Shown one piece after another: positions 6,697 through 12,868 of a DNA stretch of 12,868 nt; within the stretch, counting starts at the first letter, position 1; every line of letters starts with the position of its first letter. This DNA comes from an uncultured Anaerolineae bacterium (lineage in GTDB: Bacteria > Chloroflexota > Anaerolineae > Anaerolineales > Villigracilaceae). A program made the position numbers and the translations under genes. Location of the stretch: contig CAIRYE010000041.1 of the NCBI GenBank assembly GCA_903882765.1, forward strand, positions 1 through 12,868, read 5' to 3'. Below the pieces are notes generated by a model. That model ran no database searches. It was not told the origin of the DNA and was given only the letters and a program-made list of their open reading frames with translations.

Positions 6697-7923
6697 TTAC
6701 TTGTTCAGGCGTAATAAACGCTTTTCTACTTCTGCCAACCAAAACTCTTTCTCATAAGGCGGCATATCCGCGGCTTCAAGTTGCTGTTTACATTTTTGCG
6801 TCCAATCCAAGGCCTTATCCTTCTCCTTGACGCGATGTTCGTAAAATTTTGCCAACTCAATGTGGGCATAAATATGTCCTTGTTCAGCGGCTGAATGCCA
6901 CAACCTCACCGCCTCATCAAAATCTCCGCGTTTTTTTTGCAAGATCGAAAGCCGCCTCACTGCCTGATGAAAATCGGACTCGGGTAAGGTGGATGCCAAC
7001 CCTCGTTCATACAAGATCGCGGCGTCATCCCACTTTTTTAAATCCTCAAAAACTTTCGCGAGGGCGATGATATCTTGTCCATGTTCGAGACCTTTCCCGT
7101 TGGGTTCTTCTAACACCCAATTTACTAAGTTAAACAACACCGCCATAGATACAACATCCATTGAGTTGTGATAAAAAACACCTTTCAGCGGGAGGATGTC
7201 GCCTGTTCTAAGGTAATCAAAATAAAGCCAAGGGATCTCGAATCCGGGGACTTCTTCGCTTGTTCGGGGAACAAACATGATCTTTTCCTCAAGATACTTG
7301 AGAGCCCGTGAGGGCAACCGATCTCGCCATAACCTACGGGCAATGTGCAGCAAGTCGATATGAGCAAAATCACCGAACGGTAGAGGAATATCATTGAGCA
7401 TGTAACGTGTTCGAAGGAGAGGTGCGTCGAAAGATTTGCCATTGAACGAAACAAATGCTTTACAAGGCGCAAGGTAATCCGCTACAGCCTCAAGCATGGC
7501 GGGTTCTTCGGAGGGATCCTGCATAAAAAAGATCGACAATTTAAAAGCATCGCCCAAATATCTGCCAAGGCCGATCATAAAGGCGTATGTCCCGGTGCCG
7601 CCAGATAGCCCAGAGGTTTCGGTATCCATAAAAGCGATCTCGGAATACTTCAGTTCCGCCACTCTAGGATCTTTCACCACTTCAGCGATCACAGACATCG
7701 GGTTTTCCATTAGCACCGGATAAATTCCATGCTGTTGGTCATTCGGAAAACTATACTCCACCACAAACGCGTCGCCTTGCCGGGTGTTCACCCAACGACC
7801 ACATAACACCTCTTCAAGGCTATTTAGTCGTTTTGTCGGCTTCGTTGGCCTTTCGGGGACCTGATCCTTTGGAATTCCAACTTTAACACCAAGGCTTTTG
7901 AGTTTATCTGATAATGTAGGCAT
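6697..7923 (-). CDS. mrfB: MrfB/YprB-like DEDD exonuclease with TPR-like tail
   Basis: The 408-residue product has the length and layout of Bacillus subtilis YprB, renamed MrfB, a DnaQ-type (DEDD) exonuclease acting with helicase MrfA in UvrABC-independent repair of mitomycin C damage. The RNase H-like exonuclease domain spans about 90-270: FMDTETSGLSGGTG with Asp100 and Glu102, SFNGKSFDAPLL with Asp166, DLLHIARRLW around 190-199, and YHNSMD with His252 and Asp256. All acidic ligands needed for two-metal catalysis are present. Residues of about 280-400 are helical with TPR-like spacing, suited to protein contacts. The gene follows mrfA after 34 bases on the same strand, supporting a two-gene operon. 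No good Shine-Dalgarno precedes the ATG at 7921-7923, so translation may depend on upstream ribosomes. No hairpin terminator is visible after its stop. Confidence 0.88.
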   Translation of the reverse strand: MPTLSDKLKSLGVKVGIPKDQVPERPTKPTKRLNSLEEVLCGRWVNTRQGDAFVVEYSFPNDQQHGIYPVLMENPMSVIAEVVKDPRVAELKYSEIAFMDTETSGLSGGTGTYAFMIGLGRYLGDAFKLSIFFMQDPSEEPAMLEAVADYLAPCKAFVSFNGKSFDAPLLRTRYMLNDIPLPFGDFAHIDLLHIARRLWRDRLPSRALKYLEEKIMFVPRTSEEVPGFEIPWLYFDYLRTGDILPLKGVFYHNSMDVVSMAVLFNLVNWVLEEPNGKGLEHGQDIIALAKVFEDLKKWDDAAILYERGLASTLPESDFHQAVRRLSILQKKRGDFDEAVRLWHSAAEQGHIYAHIELAKFYEHRVKEKDKALDWTQKCKQQLEAADMPPYEKEFWLAEVEKRLLRLNK

Positions 7924-7957
7924 AGGGTTTTCTTAGAAAATTCATTCTAATTATAGC

Positions 7958-10573
7958 TTAATCACTTGCCATGCGCATTTCCTTCAGGATCGCTAGTGTT
8001 TCTTTTTTTCCGCCAGTGCCATTCTCGCCTGCCGGTCCAACACAAGCCGGGCAGCCGTCATCGCACGGGCATTCGTTGACCAACAGGTAAGATTCATCAA
8101 CCAGTTGCCCATGAAGTTCGTAGAGTTTTTCACTAAACCCAATACCAGCCGGCACCATATCATACAGGGCCACCGCGGGTTGTTTATCACAAAACTCGGC
8201 TTCAGGGTGAAAGTACACCCCAATGTCCTCAGCATCACACATCAGAAACAACGGCGCTAGCTGCTGAAAAACATAAGCTAACCCCGCCAACCCGCTGCGC
8301 ATACGAACATTTTGCTCTACCTTTTTGTGGCATTCATGGCATAGGGTGATCAGATTATCCGCTCGATTAGCCCGGTCAAGGATCTCCTGTGGAATTTCGA
8401 TATTCCCGAGCTGCTGATCATTAGAGAGTTCGCCAAGCGCCCTTCGTACGATCTCGCGAAAGGGGGATTTGTGATGCACGTCGTGCTGTTTTCCTCGTTC
8501 GATGTTGCCACAGGCTTGGCATTTGTATTCATCCCGCCTTCTAATCTCTTCACGAACCGCTGGCCACTTGGATCCATAGTCATTCGGTGAATTGGTCCAA
8601 AGACCCGCTTTTGCGATCCTCTCTTGCGAAGGCTCGCTAATCTGAAACCAATAACCAGTTGTATTCAGCTCTGTTTCGGGAAGATCTAATAATTCCATAT
8701 CCAAGATCTCACTGGTGCCCCACTGTTTCTTTTTAAAACCAGTTACTTTCGAGTGCACGATAATCTCGCCTTTGGATTTGTCTCCACCAGGAACCAACAT
8801 CGTTTCCGAAAGGGATACTTTTTCAATGTCATCCTCTTTGGTCGGCTCAGTAAAATACTCCAAAGCAACCGGAACCAAGGTCGCTTTTCCAGCTTCTAGA
8901 TCTAATGATTGAACAAAATATTGCTGACCCGCGTGCAAGTAAACAGCTCGGGGATGAACCATCCAATAAGCCGATTCCAAATCCACTTGGCCTATCACAC
9001 GTGGTACACCGCCTTCTTCTGATTGCAATACGATGCTATTGGGCGATGCTGTACGCAAGGATATATTTGCTGAGGGGTAAGCGTCGGCCATCCAAAAAGT
9101 TTTTCCTGCGCGAGAGTAGGCTTCTTTATTTTCTTCTAAGAAGGTAAGAAATTCGTCAACATCAACATCTCCAAATTTATCACCAGCGTTAAAAGGAAGT
9201 TCAAAAAGAGCGCAACGCAGGTGATTGAGCAGGATAACGATATGGTTCGGATCAAGCAAGGCATGTTCGGGGCTTTTCGAAAAAATATAATCTGAATGAT
9301 GCGCTAAATATTGGTCTAAAGGTTGGGCGGTTGTAATAAGGATGGCAATAGAGGGATCGATTCCCCTCCCGGCGCGACCCGATTGCTGCAACAGGCTGGC
9401 GATCGAACCAGGATAACCCAACATCAACGCAACCTTGAGGTCCCCAATATCGATTCCCAACTCGAGAGCGCTGGTGGCAACCACAACTTTAACCTCGCCA
9501 TCGCGCAAACCTTTTTCGATCTTTCGCCTTTCTGCCGGCAAATAGCCACTACGATACCCCTGAACTTGCTCCAGATCATTGAGCGAATCGAGATCATCCG
9601 GCTTGAAGAAACGCCTGCGATTTTCCTTCCCCATCGTATCACGAAGATACTTGAGCACGATCTCCACTGTACGGCGCGTTCTAGCGAAAACGATCGATTG
9701 AAGATCATGTTTTAGTAAGTCTTGCGCTAAGCGGACACATTCACTTACAGAGCTTTTTCGTAAGCCCAATGATTGATTCACTACCGGCGGGTTGTAGATG
9801 AGGAAATTCTTTTCTCCTCTGGCAGATCCATCCTCGTCCACCAAAGTAACTTCCATCCCACATAACTTAGTTGCCAGTTCTGAAGGGTTGGCGATCGTTG
9901 CTGATGTCATGATGACTTGTGGAAAAGCGCCGTAAAAATGGGCGATTCGCAGCAATCGGCGTAGTACATTGGCAAAATTCGAACCAAACACACCGCGATA
10001 GGTATGGACCTCATCGATCACAATAAATCGCAACCCGCTAAAAAAAACCGACCAATTGGTATGGTGGGGAAGTATTCCGGTATGCAGCATTTCAGGGTTG
10101 GTAAGCAGGATGTTTGCCGTTTTACGAATAGCGGGCCGGTCCGCCTGTCGAGTGTCCCCATCGTAGATAGCCGGGCGTATCGGATCATTTTTTGCTGAGC
10201 AAGAAATATCGACCAGCGAAGTGAATTGGTCTTGGGTAAGCGCTTTTGTAGGAAAAATATAAAGAGCTTTCGAAGTATCATCTTCCATTATTTGGTTTAA
10301 AACCGGCAGGTTGTATGCCAACGATTTTCCGCTCGCGGTACCTGTACACAACACAACATTACGACCTTCTTTTACTGTATTCCAGGTTAGCGCTTGGTGT
10401 TGATATAGCCGATCGATGCCACGGGAAGCGAGCATTTGAGCCAACATGGGGTTTAAATCCGCTGGCAAGTTCTGCCAAAGAGCAGCTCGTGCGGGGATCT
10501 TCTTCCACGCGGCGATATTGGGGTTGGTATCAGCATCATTCTGCCATTGTTGTAACAGATCACTTAATGACAT
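7958..10573 (-). CDS. mrfA: MrfA/YprA-like DExH helicase with an inserted HNH nuclease domain
   Basis: The 871-residue product is a superfamily 2 helicase of the YprA/MrfA group with a DUF1998 C-terminus. Helicase motifs are GTASGKS (78-84), DEVH (187-190), SAT (224-226), a GYRSGY/VVVATSALELGIDIG region near 340-375 and QSGRAGRG (397-404). The end carries Cys835, Cys837, Cys841 and Cys844 (CPCDDGCPAC), the four-cysteine zinc site of MrfA. B. subtilis MrfA is about 750 residues. The extra length here is largely a complete HNH domain at about 665-755, placed before the GLAGLAYVF...LAPLFLMCD segment that normally begins the conserved DUF1998 part. The family role is ATP-driven 3'-5' unwinding at damaged DNA together with MrfB, the next gene. 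The start is taken as the ATG at 10573, which has a GGAGGGG just upstream; the ATG at 10588 lacks a ribosome-binding site. Cytoplasmic. Confidence 0.92.
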   Translation of the reverse strand: MSLSDLLQQWQNDADTNPNIAAWKKIPARAALWQNLPADLNPMLAQMLASRGIDRLYQHQALTWNTVKEGRNVVLCTGTASGKSLAYNLPVLNQIMEDDTSKALYIFPTKALTQDQFTSLVDISCSAKNDPIRPAIYDGDTRQADRPAIRKTANILLTNPEMLHTGILPHHTNWSVFFSGLRFIVIDEVHTYRGVFGSNFANVLRRLLRIAHFYGAFPQVIMTSATIANPSELATKLCGMEVTLVDEDGSARGEKNFLIYNPPVVNQSLGLRKSSVSECVRLAQDLLKHDLQSIVFARTRRTVEIVLKYLRDTMGKENRRRFFKPDDLDSLNDLEQVQGYRSGYLPAERRKIEKGLRDGEVKVVVATSALELGIDIGDLKVALMLGYPGSIASLLQQSGRAGRGIDPSIAILITTAQPLDQYLAHHSDYIFSKSPEHALLDPNHIVILLNHLRCALFELPFNAGDKFGDVDVDEFLTFLEENKEAYSRAGKTFWMADAYPSANISLRTASPNSIVLQSEEGGVPRVIGQVDLESAYWMVHPRAVYLHAGQQYFVQSLDLEAGKATLVPVALEYFTEPTKEDDIEKVSLSETMLVPGGDKSKGEIIVHSKVTGFKKKQWGTSEILDMELLDLPETELNTTGYWFQISEPSQERIAKAGLWTNSPNDYGSKWPAVREEIRRRDEYKCQACGNIERGKQHDVHHKSPFREIVRRALGELSNDQQLGNIEIPQEILDRANRADNLITLCHECHKKVEQNVRMRSGLAGLAYVFQQLAPLFLMCDAEDIGVYFHPEAEFCDKQPAVALYDMVPAGIGFSEKLYELHGQLVDESYLLVNECPCDDGCPACVGPAGENGTGGKKETLAILKEMRMASD
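8305..8580 (-). other. HNH endonuclease domain inside mrfA
   Basis: This segment encodes residues of about 665-757 of the helicase. It shows the full HNH signature: CQAC (Cys685, Cys688), HDVHH (His697, His700, His701), then NLITLCHECH with Asn740, Cys745, Cys748 and His749. The two CxxC pairs would hold the structural zinc, and His701, Asn740 and His749 would form the beta-beta-alpha metal site. No catalytic position is missing. The helicase reading frame continues unbroken on both sides, so this is a domain insertion and not an inserted gene or intron. About 40 residues separate HDVHH from NLITL, longer than in many compact HNH domains. Confidence 0.9.
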
Positions 10574-10575
10574 CA

Positions 10576-10582
10576 CCCCTCC
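10576..10582 (-). promoter_or_regulatory. Ribosome-binding site deciding the mrfA start
   Basis: Read on the minus strand this is GGAGGGG. Its GGAG core ends five bases before the ATG at 10573-10571. The earlier in-frame ATG at 10588-10586 lies upstream of it with no purine-rich site of its own. Confidence 0.6.
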
Positions 10583-10621
10583 GCTCATCTAAAGAAATCT
10601 TATGTTTATTGTTCATCGGTG

Positions 10622-10627
10622 TATAAT
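10622..10627 (+). promoter_or_regulatory. Probable -10 element of the lipoprotein operon
   Basis: A perfect TATAAT lies in the 94-base AT-rich gap between divergent mrfA and the lipoprotein gene. No good -35 hexamer is found 16-18 bases upstream (CTTATG at 17), so an activator or flanking AT content may be needed. A start near 10634 fits a short leader to the ATG at 10659-10668 and excludes the ATG at 10602. The 10-bp palindrome TTAACGTTAA (10629-10638) lies across the predicted start point. Confidence 0.4.
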
Positions 10628-10667
10628 TTTAACGTTAATTAATTTTTTTATCCAACCAATGATGATT

Positions 10668-11456
10668 ATGAAAAATAAACCCTTCTTTTTGATCTCTTTA
10701 GCAACAGCCGCGATGCTCCTTAGCGGTTGTAATCTTCCAGCCCGCCAAACCACCAACCCAGTTCTTGATATCAACACCGTCGCTACAAGTGTGGCACTAA
10801 CCCTCGAATCCCTCAATACCGCCACCCCTCTTCCTGATGCCGCCAGCCCAACTATTGATCCAGGCAAGGCTTCCACTTCAACCCCAAAAGCAACCAAAAC
10901 CCTAGCGGCTACAATAACCCCAACCTACTCCGCGCCAATCCTCACCTTCGATAACAACGTCAATTGCCGGCAAGGTCCCGGAACCAACTTCAAGGTGGTC
11001 GTTCTGATCAAAGAAGGCCAGAAAGTGGATGTTGTTGGCGTTCAAGACAAATTCTGGATCGTCAAAGTTCCGGGTAGTACCGAAACCTGTTGGTTACCCG
11101 CGGAATTTGCCACCCCTGAAGGAAGTGTTTGGACAGTTCCCACTATTGGAGCGCCCGATACCCCCACTGAGGTTCCCCCTTTCGCGCCTATTTGGAAAAA
11201 ATGGAATTACTTCTGTAGTTTTTCCAATACCCAAACCACTTTAGTTATGGAGATGGAATGGACCGATAAGAACGGTAATGAATCCGGATTCCGCGTCCTA
11301 CGTGATGGAGAATCCATCGCGGAATTAGGACCAGACGCTACTTCTTTCAGCGACACTGTTACTGTTGAGAATGGCCAGAGTTTTGATTATTCCATCGAGG
11401 TTTTCCGCGGGACCGCCAAAGCCACCAGCTCGGTGGTCAACGCTTCCTGTCAATGA
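10668..11456 (+). CDS. Lipoprotein with bacterial SH3 domain and fibronectin III-like domain
   Basis: The 262-residue product begins with a lipoprotein signal: MKNK, a hydrophobic stretch and the lipobox LLSGC, so Cys21 would be lipidated and the protein anchored outside the membrane. Residues of about 32-90 are rich in Thr, Pro, Ser and Ala, a flexible spacer. Residues of about 92-150 resemble an SH3_3 domain (NCRQGPGTNFKVV, then a W.V segment and CWLPAEF), which in bacteria usually binds cell-wall or other surface ligands. A Pro-rich linker leads to a fibronectin III-like C-terminal domain at about 178-262 (EWTDKNGNESGFRVLRDG, then FDYSIEVF). Four extracytoplasmic cysteines besides Cys21 may form disulfides. 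The start at 10668 gives the best signal peptide; 10659 and 10662 are in-frame alternatives with no better ribosome-binding site. Its stop overlaps the next start in ATGA. The exact function is unknown. Confidence 0.85.
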   Translation: MKNKPFFLISLATAAMLLSGCNLPARQTTNPVLDINTVATSVALTLESLNTATPLPDAASPTIDPGKASTSTPKATKTLAATITPTYSAPILTFDNNVNCRQGPGTNFKVVVLIKEGQKVDVVGVQDKFWIVKVPGSTETCWLPAEFATPEGSVWTVPTIGAPDTPTEVPPFAPIWKKWNYFCSFSNTQTTLVMEMEWTDKNGNESGFRVLRDGESIAELGPDATSFSDTVTVENGQSFDYSIEVFRGTAKATSSVVNASCQ

Positions 11457-11743
11457 TCAGCCAACTTGATCCGAAACAGGTTGGTCTTCTTCGGATGATC
11501 ACCGCTCGCCTGGAGCGCTTATCGGTAGATTCTATTTGGGCAAGGCGTGCCAGCGGTTTACGCCGCTCTTTAGTAAAAACACTTGAACGGGTTGATAACA
11601 ACGAACCCGAAACTGCAGACCATCTTCAACAATTGATCGAGCACAGCATGGAAATACTGAAAAATGCCGCTAGGGAATTGCCCGACCCCGACAACCCTTA
11701 TTACAAAGAAAAACACGAGCTGAAGTCGAACCTGCATGAATGA
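11453..11743 (+). CDS. Small helical protein of unknown function
   Basis: I do not recognise this 96-residue protein. It is predicted by eye to be almost wholly helical, with an Arg-rich segment at residues 19-46, an acidic segment at about 48-56 and a Pro/Asp-rich stretch (ELPDPDNPYY) near 75-84. It has no signal peptide, membrane segment or cysteine, so it should be cytoplasmic. It is a real gene by context: its ATG overlaps the lipoprotein stop (ATGA) and its own end overlaps the methyltransferase start by 8 bases, which implies translational coupling with both. The basic helices would suit binding to RNA or ribosomes, fitting a partner of the methyltransferase, but that is only a guess. 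Confidence 0.7.
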   Translation: MISQLDPKQVGLLRMITARLERLSVDSIWARRASGLRRSLVKTLERVDNNEPETADHLQQLIEHSMEILKNAARELPDPDNPYYKEKHELKSNLHE

Positions 11744-12728
11744 TCTAGAAATTCTTCTCAATACAGCCCTGGGACATCGAATCCAAAAGTTGGATTCGAA
11801 ACACACCGGGGCTATTCGATTGTTTAATGGCTTCTTCGAGGGGAATCCTGACTTCTGTATCGATCTGTTTGGGAAAACAATTCTGATCAACCATTACCAA
11901 AAAACTCCTAACCCTGATCTTGCCGCTTACATAACAAAATGGACGCAACAAAACCTCCCTTTCGTCGATTGTGTTGTACTAAAAGAACGATACGCCAATA
12001 CTCCTCAAGGAAAACAAGGAACGATCCACTTTGGAACCGAGCCTTGCCAACAGATCGCAGAAAATGGTGTTTGGTATAAGGTAGACCTAACCATGAACCA
12101 CGACGCGAGTTTCTACTTGGATACTCGAAATTTACGTGAATGGCTAAAGATGTACAGTTCTGGCAAAACCATTCTCAATGCCTTCGCATACACCGGCAGT
12201 CTAGGCATCGCGGCACTCGCTGGTGGCGCCAGCCATGTAACCCAATTGGATAAAAGCGCTAAGTTCTTAAACCTAGCAAAAGAAAGTATCACCCTCAACA
12301 CAATTGAACCTTCCCGAATGAAGATAAAAGTTGATGATTTCTTCCCGGCCATTTCGCATTACAAAAAAGCAGGTGCTTCTTATGATTTCGTTCTTTTAGA
12401 TCCCCCTTTCTTCTCAACAACCAGCAGCGGCAGAGTGGATTTAAACAGTGGGTTCGTCAACCTGATCAACAAAGTGCGGCCACTCATCAAACACAATGGC
12501 AAATTGATCTGCATCAACAACGCCTTATTTGTAAGCGGGGCTGAAGTGATGAAAGCCATCGAACAGATCTTTGGAGATGGCTACGTTTCCTTCGACCAGA
12601 TCCTTGATGTCGACCAAAGTTATATCGGCTATGGGGAAAAACCATCAAAGCTGTTGCCCGTGGACCCAACCCCCTTCAACCATTCCACAAAGATCATCAT
12701 CCTCAATATCACCAAGAAAGCCCAATGA
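11736..12728 (+). CDS. Class I SAM-dependent methyltransferase, RlmI/RlmK-like
   Basis: The 330-residue product has the Rossmann-type methyltransferase core used by RlmI and the C-terminal half of RlmKL, which methylate 23S rRNA. Motif I is ILNAFAYTGSLGIAAL at 146-161, followed by the acidic SAM ribose-binding Asp172 in VTQLDKS, VDD at 199-201 (motif III region) and LLDPPFF at 220-226 (motif IV). The block upstream of motif I (FYLDTRNLREWL, 126-137) is typical of this group. E. coli RlmI is about 396 aa and starts with a PUA RNA-binding domain; residues 1-115 here are related to the RlmI middle region (VVLKERYAN at 80-88), but the PUA part is not evident. The likely substrate is rRNA or another structured RNA; the exact base is uncertain. 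It starts within the preceding gene and its stop overlaps the following start in ATGA. Confidence 0.85.
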   Translation: MNDLEILLNTALGHRIQKLDSKHTGAIRLFNGFFEGNPDFCIDLFGKTILINHYQKTPNPDLAAYITKWTQQNLPFVDCVVLKERYANTPQGKQGTIHFGTEPCQQIAENGVWYKVDLTMNHDASFYLDTRNLREWLKMYSSGKTILNAFAYTGSLGIAALAGGASHVTQLDKSAKFLNLAKESITLNTIEPSRMKIKVDDFFPAISHYKKAGASYDFVLLDPPFFSTTSSGRVDLNSGFVNLINKVRPLIKHNGKLICINNALFVSGAEVMKAIEQIFGDGYVSFDQILDVDQSYIGYGEKPSKLLPVDPTPFNHSTKIIILNITKKAQ

Positions 12729-12868
12729 CCCCATTTGCCGGAATCGCCATCACCATTCTCTCAGCCGTAAGCTACGGTACGCTTGGAATTTTTGGAAAGT
12801 TGGCCTACGCGGAGGGGCTTACTACTACGACCTTATTATTTTTCCGCTTCTTTTTTACCGCAATTGTA
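12725..12868 (+). CDS. EamA/DMT-type transporter, N-terminal fragment (partial)
   Basis: Only the first 48 codons are present before the window ends. The frame opens at an ATG overlapping the methyltransferase stop by 4 bases. The peptide starts MTPFAGIAITILSAVSYGTL, a first membrane helix, then GIFGKLAYAEGLT and LLFFRFFFTAIV, the start of a second helix. A short first hairpin with an FGK..Y..G loop and an FR(F/Y) motif at the second helix is characteristic of EamA drug/metabolite transporters. Substrate cannot be predicted from this fragment. Confidence 0.75.
   Translation, partial: MTPFAGIAITILSAVSYGTLGIFGKLAYAEGLTTTTLLFFRFFFTAIV

Noticed and set aside
7950..7955. TATAAT on the minus strand between mrfA and mrfB as an internal promoter
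   Set aside because: The hexamer 17 bases upstream (ATGCGC) is unlike a -35 element, and there is no extended -10.
8305..8580. HNH segment as an independent homing endonuclease, intron or intein in mrfA
   Set aside because: The helicase frame continues without stops, there are no splice-type Cys/Ser...His-Asn junction motifs, and the insert is too short for an intein; a domain insertion explains it better.

Overview
The window looks like chromosomal DNA of an anaerobic bacterium, most likely a Chloroflexota member of the Anaerolineae type. This is inferred from the gene repertoire: a MoeA fused to a periplasmic-binding-protein-like domain, a MoaD beside a tungsten-type aldehyde:ferredoxin oxidoreductase, an MrfA/MrfB repair pair, and a Thr/Pro-rich SH3 lipoprotein. 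GC content looks moderate by eye. There are no rRNA or tRNA genes, no CRISPR array and no insertion sequence.

Region 1 (1-4587, plus strand) is a pterin-cofactor block. It opens with the 3' end of a gene whose product ends in a PBP-like domain. A clear sigma-70-type promoter follows, then moeA (703-1980), a second moeA fused to a PBP-like domain (2026-3990), a MoaD ubiquitin-like sulfur carrier (4007-4300) and a 91-aa protein (4312-4587). That last protein resembles the extra C-terminal domain of a 'MoaD-related' Thermus protein and, like MoaD, ends in Gly-Gly. Together these genes would assemble the dithiolene of molybdopterin and insert Mo or W.

Region 2 (4648-6615, minus strand) is a single-gene unit that probably uses that cofactor. 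A strong extended -10 promoter (6587-6615) drives an aldehyde:ferredoxin oxidoreductase, which ends at a perfect 28-bp palindromic terminator placed between the convergent units.

Region 3 (6697-10573, minus strand) is an mrfA-mrfB DNA-repair operon: a YprA/MrfA-type DExH helicase followed after 34 bases by a YprB/MrfB-type DEDD exonuclease with a TPR-like tail. The helicase is the most unusual object here. A complete HNH nuclease domain is inserted into its C-terminal DUF1998 region, so a helicase, an endonuclease and a neighbouring exonuclease are combined in one two-gene module.

Region 4 (10668-12868, plus strand, divergent from mrfA) is a tightly overlapping operon: an SH3/fibronectin-III-like lipoprotein, a 96-aa helical protein of unknown function, an RlmI/RlmK-like SAM methyltransferase without a PUA domain, and the start of an EamA/DMT-type transporter cut by the window edge. 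Successive genes overlap by 4, 8 and 4 bases.

Across the window GATC, and especially CGATCG, is visibly over-represented. The intergenic gaps are all under 200 bases.
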